DNA from: Eremophila alpestris peregrina
Lineage: Eukaryota; Chordata; Aves; Passeriformes; Alaudidae
Direction: 5' to 3'
Assembly (NCBI GenBank): GCA_009792885.1
Contig: WMCF01000014.1
Span: forward strand, 14,954,049 to 15,018,048
Length of the DNA: 64,000 nt
Below are positions 49,505 through 60,878 of the stretch, one piece after another (within the stretch, counting starts at the first letter, position 1; each line of letters opens with the position of its first letter). The notes under the pieces are model-generated. The model did not search any database. It was not told the DNA's origin and saw nothing but the letters and a program-made list of their open reading frames with translations. The position numbers and the translations under genes are program-made.

Positions 49505-51836
49505 AGTCTCTTGCTTCACAACAACTTTTGCTCCCTGTGTTTTTGTTAAATGAAATGTCACTAGCTGTTAATGAGTTGTCTATTCCCTATTTCTTCCCTC
49601 TCTTCCCTTTCCCCTCAGTTGCTGATGGTCTGGACAGTCCCAAGGGAATTTCTTGGAGCAAAACCCGTATTGTTCTTACTAGCTTCCAAATACAAGCCAT
49701 GGTTCTGGATTTTTTTTTTATTATTATTTTCCTAATAGTTTAGATTACAGCATCTAAAATATTTCTGAACAAACTCCTTTTGTCATTTTAAAAATTTCAA
49801 AAATGCATTAAGGCAGTGCTGCATTAAATAATTGAAAGATTAGCTGGAAATGGAGTAATTTTGAATTTTCCTGAAGTATCAGCAGGAAATAAAAACCAGA
49901 AACCTGAATCAGTTCATTCGTCTTGCAAGGCACAAATTAAACATAGCAAAAAAACTGAACTTCTGGTAATCCATTTACAAAGGCAAATTGAACACATGTT
50001 AACTACTAGTCTGGACGTCTGTAGGTTTCAAAAAAAGAAAAAAAAAACAGCCCAGCAAACCCCTTCCAAAGTAGAAGTTCCTACACTTTGCAAAATGTGT
50101 GATAGTGTCAGCGTTGTGTTGCTTTTATAACTGATTGAATTAATTAGGGGTAGTGAGGGAGTTCTATGGAGACTGGAGATAAAGGAGGCTGCTCCCAGAC
50201 AGGGATGTGTCCTGGCTTGTCGAATTTTGGTCAGGGTTTTCTACTGACAGCCCAGGGGAAACATCTGTTGGATAAATTGTGAAGTGTTCACCAGTCCTCC
50301 CAAGAAGCCTGCTTCAATTCTGGCACTCTCCAAATGCATCGTTTAGGAGTCTCAAGCACAGTCTGGCTGCTCCTCCTCTGCCTGCAGCTGAACGTGGCAC
50401 TACCAGTTTAAAGGATTCCTCTTCCAGCGTCACTGGTTAAAATGTAGGAGGAAACTGAGGGTAGATCTGCTAATTGTTTTCCTATGGAAAGACCTGCCAA
50501 ATTGACTGTGGTAATTGTCCTGCAGCCTTCATGTTGTGCTTTTTTCCATACATTAAAAAGAAAGGGATTTTGGACATAAAGCAATCACCAGGGACAGTCC
50601 CTCAGCAGCATTCCTTTCACAGTAGGACAGCTGTACACAAAAATATTATTTACAGACATTTGTAATAAATCAGACAGTTCTAAATGCGTCACCTCCATCC
50701 TGGCTGTGAAAGCAAAGACAAAAGAAGAAGTGCATTCACTCTTTTACCTTTCACAGGGCTGTTTTTCTAACGCAGGCACAAGGCCATGTGATGAAGTTCA
50801 AAATAACGAGTATTTGCATTTGCATGCCCCAATGCTGCAATAAATGTACAAAAGAGATGACATAAAGTCTCAGTTTCCCCTTCATTTCAGTAACATCTGA
50901 CAGTGGTGGGACTCCTGAAGCTGCATGTGTCTCCACTGCCCAGCTTATCCAGAAATCTGCTTATGGCCTTTCATTTGTGTTTTTCTAGGCCTGCAGAATG
51001 GAAACCTTATATTCTGTATCATTTTTCTAGTTTCTTTCCTATTGAGGTCTGAAGATGCAAGGAAATAAAAGCCCACCTTGTTTTCCAGTGATTTCTATTT
51101 TGGTAATGTGCAGGAAAAATCACTAGACAAAGCCAGTTTCTTCCAAAAGACATGTTCCCAGAAAAAGTGATAGTTGTGGCTTAAATCTATGTTGGCTTGA
51201 AAACAGAAATTCAGTTAATTTGGAGAACCCAACACACCACTAAAAGCAGCTCCAGAAGTGGACCGTTGTAGCTGAACAAAACCAACTTCAAAATGGAGTC
51301 TAAAGCTGTGTTTCCTAGCCTATGGCTTTGCCTTTTGACCTGAGTAGCAGAATTATAGCAAGCCAGATTAGGAGTATATTAAAATCAAATCCTACATGGC
51401 TGAGTAGCTTCCTAATGCTACCTTTCTTTTTGTATTGTTTAATAATAATATTGAATATTACTTACAGCCTAGGTAGTGTTCAAAAGGCATCATAGGTAGC
51501 AGTATTGTTGTCTGAAAGTTCAGCAAATTGAGATGTAGAACAGTTGCATATTTTGTCCAGGCTAGTGGCAGAGCAAACTCCCAGTGGCTCTCCCTCATCA
51601 CAGTATCATGCACTCTGGATTGTGGTTCTTCCCTTCAGAAAAGCTGAAGGGGCTTCTGTCACAGGTTACCCAGACAGTCTCTTAGTTGGGCAACACTTTA
51701 GGCAATGCATTGTGAGAGCTCCTTTTCACATATTCAGTGCCCCTTCAGAGAGATTGTTTTTGCAAAAATTGTTCCTTTCTTGACTTGGGAAAGGAAAAGA
51801 GGACAGAACTAGATATCTTTTTCTTTTGTCTTTTAG

Positions 51837-51892
51837 ATGGTCACCATGTGTGGGAAATGGAAGCCAAAACCGACAAAGAAATGTGCAAGCCA
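51837..51892 (+). CDS. NFATC1: NFATC1 coding exon, RHR-C middle (56 bp)
   Basis: This short exon starts after CTTTTGTCTTTTAG and ends at AAGCCA/gtaagt. Two bases complete an Asp codon; 18 codons follow, GHHVWEMEAKTDKEMCKP. The sequence is part of the RHR-C (IPT/TIG) fold. GHHVWEMEAKTD is characteristic of NFATC1; NFATC2 has GQQIWEMEATVD and NFATC3 has GRPQWEVEGK from memory. Its reading frame would be too short to notice alone, but both splice sites, phase and sequence fit exactly between the neighbouring exons. Retaining the following intron would meet a stop within a few codons. Confidence 0.95.
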
Positions 51893-53129
51893 GTAAGTCT
51901 GCCTTAAATATTTTAACATCAAGATGAAAAATATATATTGCCTACTCCAGCACCATTACTAAAGAGGGATTTCCAAGGCTTTGGCACTGAAACAGAACAA
52001 GTACTTAGGCCTCCCCTCCTGGAAATCTTTCTTTAACGCGAGCATGGGGTAAAAAGCCTTCACTGGAAGCTATCCCAAAAGTAGGAGAGACCATTTGGAA
52101 AATATTTTTTCATTGTCGTGATGGGCCAGTTCCATCTGCTCATCTTTTGTCTTGCTAGGTCATTTCTTTCCGCTGCTCCCAAAGCAATTTCTGATCATTT
52201 TCCTTGGCTTTCCTGTATCTTCACAGAAGAAACATGAGTCTCCTCACAGGAGATCAGCTCCACATTGGAGAAATGTGCCTCCCTCAGCCATAACTCTAAG
52301 TGGGAAGTACATCCACTATTCCACGTCTGCAGAAATATGCAATACTTGCAAGCCTGCAGGCAGACAGTTTAAAGATCTTGGCTGAATTCAGGCTGAATGC
52401 TAAGAAGAGCATTCCCTGTTTCTCTTTCAAGAACGCCAAGGGAGGTTTTGATGGTCATAGCAGATTCACTGTGCACATGTGTAAGCTGATGCCCTAGAAG
52501 CTAAGTCATTCCTTAGCTCCATGCTAGAGTATTTGGTTTCTGACAGTAGAAGATCATCTACACATTCTCCAGCCCTTTTTCATGTTGCGCTAGATGTGCT
52601 TGCAGCAGTGAATCTCCCATCCACAGAAGCTAGCATGCTTAAAACTTCCTGAGTTGTTATATGAAAATATATTTCACTGTGGAAAATGGAAATATTTGAG
52701 TAATGCTGTCCTAATGTCTTTCAAAAGAAATATTATTAGGTTCAGATATATCAGAGATGACCTGCCAACCAAGCTGTTGTGCTTTCTCCTGCTGAGTTAG
52801 AGACCGCAATTTGATTGTTGTCCCAGATTCTTGACAGAGGCAGGCTGCATAGAGCCTTGTCCATATGCAGGATCACATTTACTGTCCAAAGGGACAAAGT
52901 GAAGGCTAGTGATTTTGTAAAGATCTGAGCCATGCTAAAATAATTTCCTCACTTCTAGAATACTTGGTATGGACACTGGGGTTGGATGAGAAGCAATCCT
53001 TGCCCACAAAGCCCACCAGTTTCCCTTCAGAGAGTGTTTTTCTTCCTTCTTGGGGTTAGCTTTTCAATACTATTGTACAGCTAGACTGCCTTAGTTGTGC
53101 CTTGACTTTCTGATTTGTTGCTTTTGCAG
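51893..53129 (+). other. NFATC1: NFATC1 intron, 1.24 kb
   Basis: GTAAGT at 51893 and AG at 53128-53129 bound this phase-0 intron. No repeats or other exons are recognised in it. Confidence 0.93.
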
Positions 53130-53262
53130 AATTCGTTGGTGGTTGAGATACCACCTTTCCGCAATCAGAGAATTACCAGCCCTGTTCAGGTCAACTTCTA
53201 TGTCTGCAATGGGAAAAGAAAGAGGAGCCAGTACCAGCTTTTCACCTATCTTCCTGCTAATG
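53130..53262 (+). CDS. NFATC1: NFATC1 coding exon, end of RHR-C with nuclear localisation signal
   Basis: This 133-bp exon starts after TTGCTTTTGCAG and ends at GCTAATG/gtaaca. It has 44 codons, NSLVVEIPPF to FTYLPAN, plus one base of the next codon. It completes the RHR-C fold. Residues 29-32, KRKR in CNGKRKRSQYQ, are the C-terminal nuclear localisation signal of NFATc1, masked in the phosphorylated protein and exposed after calcineurin acts. EIPPFRNQRITSPV matches NFATC1; NFATC2 has EIPEYRNKHIRTPV. One odd residue is the Leu in QYQLFTY, where the human paralogues I recall have Arg or His. The donor has C at +5 and is weaker than the other five. The next exon is not in the window. Confidence 0.97.
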
Positions 53263-53388
53263 GTAACAAAACAAATTCCTTATCTCTACTAGTAAAAGTG
53301 AGAGATAATGATGATACATGGTTCTAGTAATTCTCTAGTAATTTGAATATTTTGGAAGTATACCTGGTTCTATTAAAGTGAGAATAAA
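53263..53388 (+). other. NFATC1: possible intronic poly(A) terminal exon extension
   Basis: If the weak donor at 53263 is not used, the frame stays open for 21 codons (counted from the split codon at 53262) to a TAG at 53325-53327. An AATAAA follows at 53383-53388, and a T/G-rich stretch (TTTGTATTGGTG) lies near 53437. This is the layout of an intronic polyadenylation site. The product would end just after the RHR with a novel tail. The signals are visible; use in vivo is inferred, and AATAAA is frequent in AT-rich introns. Confidence 0.25.
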
Positions 53389-53803
53389 TCTAGGAGAGCT
53401 GCCTTTATCTCTGCTACCCACACAAATTATTTCCATTTGTATTGGTGCCAGAGACCAGTTGAAGCAAGGACTTCTGGTTTTGGGAGCTGAAGGAACACAG
53501 CACAAACTCAGATGTTTGTGAAGGCACTGAGCTCTCTGCTAAGCTGCTGTCAACCCTTGGTCTACTTTCTAACCCCAGAGGGTAAATTGCATTCAAATAA
53601 CCCTTCTGAATTCACACCACAATATTTCAAGCATGCTGGGCTCTGAGCTGGAGGTGAAGTGTGGATTTTCCTTGCAGTCATCTCACACCTTGCTGCCTTG
53701 CACAGGGTGAAAATTGAGATGGTCAGTGTGGGTAGAGATCAGAGTGCTCCATGTAAAATGCTTCATGGATGGGAAATGTTCAGAAACTTGTGCCAGTTTT
53801 TGG

Positions 53804-53821
53804 TTTTTTTTTTTTTTTTTT
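53804..53821 (+). repeat. poly(T) run, 18 T
   Basis: Eighteen T bases lie between TTTTTGG and GAGCTT. It is a simple homopolymer or retroposon tail. Confidence 0.85.
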
Positions 53822-54692
53822 GAGCTTATATTGGTAGCTGTGAAGTGACAATACAGTCTCTCATGATAGCTAAATTCCAAGCAGGCTTGTATGAAGATTT
53901 TAATAGCTAGTAAATTTAGATATTTATTTTTAATTATAATTTGAAATGGCCCTTATGCTGAGAACACTCTTTGGGCGAAGTAGGAAAAGAAGGGTGGTTG
54001 CTTTGTTGTTGTTGTTTGGGAAGGAAGATTTAAAAAACGTTACTAAGCTATGCTTTTTTGTAGACTTTCCAAGCGAAAATAATCCTTCTGTGGGAAATAC
54101 CAACAAAGCAATATTCAAGTCATGTCACATAACTTGAAGAGACATGCTAACATTTTGTAGGAGAAGTCCCATAAAGTACACATTCGGAATTTCACCCTGT
54201 TAGCATGCATGCACTTTCATCAGGAGTTAAATTAAAAATAGGAGTATGGGAAACTGGACATGGCAACAGTGTGCTTATTGCATATGTTCTGTGTAGCTAT
54301 GCTTCACCAAATCAGCCTACTTATGCAAACTTCATTCCCAGTGGGGATGTCTATGTATATTTAAAGACTGTTTATCTCTTAAATTGGAAAGAAAAAGAGT
54401 TGTTATCCTCTTTCACAAGACTTTTCAGCAACAAAAATTAGTTGTAGAGGCAATCAGGTATTGATTGCCTTGTCGCCCAAGCTACCCTCATGAATATTTC
54501 AGATTCAAGCCTCTTCTTAACTGCTGTTTATTAAGCAGCATCTTCCCTCCAGCCTTTACATAGGCCTTTTTTTACCATTGTACTCTAAACCTTTAGAATA
54601 GTGTGCACTCCTGCAGAGTTGGTTTATGCTATCACTATTCTGTGTTTGGAACATTTGATGTTTCATTTGATGTGAAGAGATGGGAATATATA

Positions 54693-54722
54693 CCTAGTGA
54701 CAGCAGACCTAGTGACAACAGA
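54693..54722 (+). repeat. 15-bp tandem repeat, one mismatch
   Basis: CCTAGTGACAGCAGA is followed directly by CCTAGTGACAACAGA. Confidence 0.8.
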
Positions 54723-57604
54723 GAACCAGCCTAGGCTTTATTCTGCAAAGACATCTTTAATTATGGTAATTATTGAAAACATTAGGAATCTTGTTTAGTC
54801 TGCTGTACCAATTTAAATTCAAGTGAAATATTTTCACTTCAGTGTAAGGAAACCTGAAAGAAAAAAGGTAACACCAGGGTAGGGTAAAGGAAAGCAGGTA
54901 TTCCTAGTAAATATTCTTTCCATTCCTGTTTGTTTCCCCACTCACATTCTATTAATACATACGTATATGTGCATATAAGTAGTTGAAAAACATGTTGTGT
55001 TCTTTGCAACCACTCCCATAACAGTGGTAAAAGTGAATATTCTTCTGTAATGATCAGAATTAATAGTATAGTATGTTTTTATTATGCTTGTGTTGTAATA
55101 CCTGTGTTACAGCTGGAAGGTTTTGCCCTTCTGTGGCTGCTATCTTTTTTCCATCATGCCTTTCCAAAGATAGATACAAGCACCTCAGCCATGTATTTAG
55201 AAACCATGTACAGTGATTGAATCAGTCATTTACGCTGCTGTATTTTTAGGAGTTAGTTTTGGCTTCATTTGATTTTAGTCACAACATTCTTTTACTGTTT
55301 CAAGGCATTGTAAAAAACCAAAGTTTAGCTCATGCAGAAAAAATTACCTGAGTGAAGAACCACTTGATCAGTGATCAGTGTAAAAATATGGAGATGAGAT
55401 AAGCATGGTTTTGGCCCAGGTAACACTTTGTCTGTTGTTTAAACAAATCCCACAAACAGAGAAGGTGCAGGGTTTTAACAAGCAAATGTCAGAGTGATGA
55501 TGAAGTGTAAGATGTGGTTTTACACAAATGAGACAGTATCCTGTAACTTGCTTCTTCTTCTGTGCTTTAGGACTAATCAAATGCTACATTTCAGTGCCTA
55601 CCGTAGTTTTGCAGGTATTTCTGCTTGAGGGGACTTGTAAAAGCTTCATGATGCACATCAGACATATATTTTACAGCTCAACTGGACTGTGCCAAAGCAA
55701 AATACTAAATGTGGACTAAAGCCTAGATATTGTGTGAGCCCCCTGGCTGCGCTCCTGGGGTGGGTGTGGGCACACACAGACTATGGGGAGAGCTCACTGT
55801 GCAGTTCCCACCCCATCGCGGGGCATTGGGAGGTTTTTCCTGTAGCTCCTATTTCTCCTCATTCCCTAGGGGAAAACAGCCAGTGGATCCAGGGACACGT
55901 GGCCTCACTCATCCCAGCTCCCATGGATGGTCCTATAGCATCTCCATGGAGTACAGCTCTGTGACATGCAGCCAGCACAAGCTGCCATCTCCAGCTGTTA
56001 TTTCGCCACCACAGGGCTTCTCCCGTGCTGCAGAGATGTGGCAGGATTTTACCTTCCCTCTGTTAGCTCAAGTGTTTGGCAGAGCAGGGGCTCACTCAGT
56101 GAAGATGACTTTCTGCTTCAGAAATAAACAAACTGCTGTAAAAATGAAAATCTTACTGCTCTGTAAATTAAAAGTTTAAATAACAAAGCAAAACAGAAAG
56201 TAGATACTTCGCAAGAGGAGCCAAGGTCTTGAAAGCAGGCTTGCTTAAGTCTTTGGCTTGGGATAGTCTGTAAGCCTAAGTACTCATTATCCACTTTTAA
56301 TTGAAATTTTGATTTACTGTTCTGCTAAATTTGAGCAACTCCTGAATCCTGTGTTAGCCTATATTGTACAGAAATGACTGTAATGTCATTTTTTTTTAGT
56401 ATTACTTCAATGATACTCATCACTGAGCAATTATATATCAGTTTTGTCCTGGGGCCTGCAGGAAGTAGGCTCTTGAGACTCCTCTACAGACATGCCTGGT
56501 ACAGAAATATAAGTAGCTTTAATGCCATTCTGGCACAAGTGAATTCCTGCAGCTCATGTGGTAAGTACTGATACATTTTGCATTGCCACATCACACCAGA
56601 ATTTGAGGAGGAAGTCTCTGGACCAGACACTGCAGTCAGGAGTCTGAGCAGAGCACAGTGAGCAGGCCCTTGGATGTTCAGCTTTTAAAGTGCCTCCATG
56701 ACTGCAGCTCCGTGCAGGTGGGCTCTGCAGCTCCATTATGTGCAGAAGAACATTTTGGAAAACCATGTTTCAGGGTTAAACTAACCCAGAAAGTCTGAAG
56801 AAGAACACAGGCGTGTGTGCTATGGTTCCAAATCCTGTGTTTTCATCTAAGAAAGCTGAAGGAGTTCTCCTGCTCAGAAGACTTTAAACAATGAATGATG
56901 AGAATTAGATGTCTGTCTGTTTAGATTTCTTTTAAGTAGGTACAAAAAAATAGATGAAATGTGTTCAAGAACCTACTTTCGCAGATAGGAGCAAGTGCTA
57001 TGTTTTCTGTTATCCCACAAGTATTGATATCAAGAATGTTGAACACAGGAAAGTTTTTCTTTTAATTTTATTTAGACAAGTAGTGATATTTGATGAACCA
57101 AAGAAAGGTTAGTTTGTCTAGGAAATATTTAATAAAAAGGAAAAAGGAAAGTTCATGTGTTTCTTCTACTGGAATAAAAAATACGCTTTTGCAAAGAGTT
57201 GATGATAAAGTATTTCGAGTTTCTGTTTCTGTCAGGTTTCTTAATTGTCAAAGCATTATTAAAAGATTCTTCCATTGCTTTAGTATTTATTAAAATGGTG
57301 TTGATATTCTGGGTAACTTTTATTTTGAGATGCATTTCACTACCCACAGGGCCAGATTTCCAACTGCACAGCCTTCACTCACAGACAGCTTTTCTGCAAT
57401 TCCGTTGCCTCCCTGCAGTCATCTGCACAAGTCTCCAAGATGTTGAGCTCCTCTTAAAACCTGGCCATAGAGATTTGGTGGGAATGGAAGTCCTTTAAAT
57501 CTGTGGGTGTGGAGTTGTAATGAGAGCCTGCCTGTGGTGACTAGATGTGCCTCAATATTGTGGTTTATAGCCCAGTGGCACAGAAGTGAAGCTCTTAACA
57601 CTGT

Positions 57605-57700
57605 AGAATAGAATCAGAGAATATCTCAAATTGGAAGGGACCCATAAGGACCCTTAAGTCCAACGCCCCACTCCTCACAGGATCACCCATTGGTGTACAT
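57605..57700 (-). mobile_element. CR1 LINE 3'-end fragment
   Basis: GAATAGAATCAGAGAATATC, AAATTGGAAGGGACCCATAA and TTAAGTCCAACGCCCC follow the reverse complement of the avian CR1 3' end, including the terminal ATTCTATGAT-like repeat. The element's sense strand is minus. It is 5'-truncated, as is usual for CR1. Similarity fades after about 57690. This is the clearest of the three CR1 pieces and a good sign of a bird or reptile genome. Confidence 0.85.
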
Positions 57701-59708
57701 CTGAAAAGGGTGAGTGCAGCCCATGGCACGTGCTTGTCAGATTCTTCCAGCTTACTGCCTCTGCTCTGAAATTATCCCCTGCCCACCACACAGATGGTTG
57801 CAACAACACTTTTCTCATGGCTGCACTGAGCAGCCATTCCTCTGTTTCACCTCAGCCCTTCTGCTCACACTTCACTCTCTAAGTTAAAAGATGGCATCAG
57901 CCCCCTTAGCAGAAATGAGGATGCAAAATGTTGCCACTCTGATGTGACACAGCATGTGGCTTGTGCTGATTGTCTCCTGATGCCTCTCACCTCTCAGTAT
58001 TTGTTGAATTTTCCTGCTTGAGGCCAGCAAAATTATTAGCCTATCCTTTATGGAAAATGATGGTGATTTGGGGTCTGCTAGAGGAGAGGGCCAAAAGCAG
58101 GGCCTGTGTGGTGCAGGGACCATAACCAGTGGCTGGTGCAGTACAACCTCAGCAGTGCCTCCGAAGGGGAGGGAGGGTGGCTAAGTCAGGTCTGGAGCCT
58201 CCAGCCTGCAGGAGGTGTTTTCATCCCTAGGAGCATCTGGACTGCTGCAAAGCCAGCACATGGCATGACAGGCAGAGCAACAGAAGGAACAAGGTGAAAG
58301 GTTGGCCCCAGGAGATTTTTATTTTAGGTGAAAAGAGGAATCACAGTTACTCATTTTTACACTACACACTGATACAGTTTATTTCATTTTGGCAACTCAG
58401 TGGCTGATTGTTACTTTTGACATTTAGCAGAGTAACTAAAAGCAGGTGATCTGTCAGAGTCCTGTTCTCATTTATGACAATCACAAAGCTCATCATCACT
58501 GGGTGTATCAACCCATCCACTCCCATCCAGGAGCCATGGGAGGTCTGTGGAGGAGCAGAGGAGGCACGTGTTGCACTCACCAGCATTACACCCTCAGGTT
58601 CTGGGTACCCACAGGAGCTGCCCACACTTTGTGCACTTGCCCACACCTCATCCAGGTGACATCCTTTTTAGCAGTCAGACTGAGCCTAGCCAGCCGCATC
58701 TGACCTGCAGACAGAGTGTGTCTTGGTCTGTGTGGAGAGGTATCTGGAGAATGCTGCCTCTCTGTGATGCTCCATCTTCACCTGGAAGGCCAGGGAAAAG
58801 CATCACCTGTGTGATGGCCCTGAGAAAGGGGTGGACAAGAACTATGTAGAAGCCCATGGCTATGTCTCACCTTCAGCAATGATTAACCGTAACAGTTAAC
58901 TTCCAGTGCATTAAATTGTCTTTTGTCAGTACCTCAATTTTCAAATATTCCCCTTCAGATGCAAAAAACACAGCCTGTAGTTTTGGTGATTGAACTCCTC
59001 TGCATGAGCATTTTGAGGACTGCTTGCCTTGCTTCCCAGTGATTTCACATGCAAGCAGGGATAAAGTAAGCACTGGTAGTGTAATGTTGTGTAGCAACAT
59101 AAAAAAAGACCTCAGCCCAGTGGATTTTAACATCTGAGAGAGGTGATACAGAAAGCCTTGGCTGATGCAGACTGGGTGTTGTGCACAATTAAACATCCTG
59201 TTGAAGGCAGTAGTGGAGCCAGGTGCTGCACCACACTGTGGAAGCAGCAGTAGAGCATCCCAAGTGGGCATATCACAGGACTTGATTTTCCTGTTCAACA
59301 CTGTAGGATTTAACAAGGTGTTACGGTGGAAAATTGCACCTTTTAAGAATTTTTATCTCCTTCCTTTGAAAGAAAGCCAGTGCATAATCTTCTGTACCAG
59401 CACAACCCAAAATGCTCTCCACCTACCTTCTACTTCTCCCCACCTGGTTTAGCGGTGCATGCAACAAGCTACCATATATAATCTTCTGTCTCATAAATAT
59501 GTGTAGAATAACCTAATAATTTAACAGCTGTGGAAAAGCATTTAGCAAATGAGTTAGCTGGAAAAGACTTCCAAATTAGATTATGTCACTGTCTAAGATT
59601 ATGTGGTGAGGTGTATGCACAAGGTTTCCATCTCTCCAGAGCTATTCTTGTATAGAACTGTACATATTCATCTGAACCTGTAAAAATCTATACACAAAAC
59701 CCAAAAAG

Positions 59709-59728
59709 GGCAGGCAGGCAGGCAGGCA
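59709..59728 (+). repeat. short GGCA tetranucleotide run
   Basis: Five GGCA units in a row lie in GGGCAGGCAGGCAGGCAGGC. It is a small microsatellite. Confidence 0.85.
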
Positions 59729-60803
59729 TGCTTTAGAGTTAGCCCTCCTGATGAGCAGCACCAGTAGTAGCGTACTAGCAAGAGAGGGTGAGTTCAGATA
59801 AAAGTTGCACACCTGTGTACTCCCTGCAGTGTCTTGATAGCAAGAGGCTTCTTTTGTGTCTGAGTCACCATGTGCTGGATTCAGTAACTAAAAGCAAAGG
59901 CTTGATAGCAGCTTGACCTTTAGAACTGTTTTGTTTTAATAGGTGCCTAGGGAAAACACCAAGTTCACTGACAGCATCTGCACAGGTCCCTGTAGTTGAC
60001 TGTCTCACAAGATCCTTGGGACTGAGTGCTCATCCCTTGTCACTGAGATTGCCACTGCTGCATGTATGTTGGCAGGGCATTGAAGAAAGTTTTGCCCAGC
60101 CACTGCTGCTCGGGTGTTACTGAAGCAGGGATTATGTTTTTTGAGGGCAGCCAGCCCCTTGCCTCTCCCCAACACTGGCTGCTCCTCAGTCAGAACAAGG
60201 GGTGAGGCCTCAAGTATGCTGCATCCAGCCAGTGCTGCAGCAGCAGCCAGGATTTTGTCTTAGCACAAATCCAGAGTGGCTAAACAGAACATGGAGATGT
60301 GTCCACATCCCTAATTAGTCTCTGGTCAATCAGCAGCAAAGCAGTGACAGGAGCTGGGGTAACCCATGCAATGTCTTCTGAAGGTGTGCTGCCAGTATCA
60401 AAACTGACTGACAAGGAAGGATTTCAAAGGCACAAACAGCCTTTCAGAGCTCAACTCAGTAATGGAGATTTAGATACCTAACTCAGCTCTATTTGAAAGT
60501 CTCATCCCAATTTCTTACCAAAGGCCAGACATTTAGTCCAGAAGTTGAAGAAATATGTGTGTGCACATGATGAAAAAAGTAGTGTTTTGATTTTCATACT
60601 CTTAAATAAAATCTGTGTGCAGGTGCCAGGGAACTACATCATAGTCTGCACCATGAAAGGAAGCTATTTTGTTGGATAGGTTCAATCAAACTTAAGGGTA
60701 AAATAAATATATTTTATTGCCATAAATGTCTACACTGATAATATACATAGAAATAGGAAATTGATAGTTAAATGTTAATCAGGATAAACATCTTAATTGA
60801 TTT

Positions 60804-60832
60804 AAATCTTATCAATTTAATTGATAAGATTT
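60804..60832. repeat. AT-rich inverted repeat, 14-bp arms, 1-nt loop
   Basis: AAATCTTATCAATT and AATTGATAAGATTT flank a single T with no mismatch. With such a short loop it would act as a near-perfect palindrome, able to form a cruciform in DNA or a hairpin in RNA. Confidence 0.85.
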
Positions 60833-60866
60833 TATTTTTTCAGTTCACATATTTTAATAACATCCA

Positions 60867-60878
60867 CCCCCCCCCCCC
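60867..60878 (+). repeat. poly(C) run, 12 C
   Basis: Twelve C bases follow CATCCA and precede AAATAAAAAAG, 34 bases after the AT hairpin. Confidence 0.9.

Larger units (their letters stand above)
36760..51836 (+). other. NFATC1: NFATC1 intron, 15.1 kb
   Basis: GT at 36760 and AG at 51835-51836 bound this intron, which splits an Asp codon after its first base. Contents listed separately are a GGGGCT run (37345-37367), a 25-bp tandem (37816-37865), a solo LTR (about 43379-44341), a possible CR1 piece (44640-44700), CpG-rich patches (48025-48490, 49035-49215) and T-rich runs near 49290-49503. No further coding exon is supported. Confidence 0.93.
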
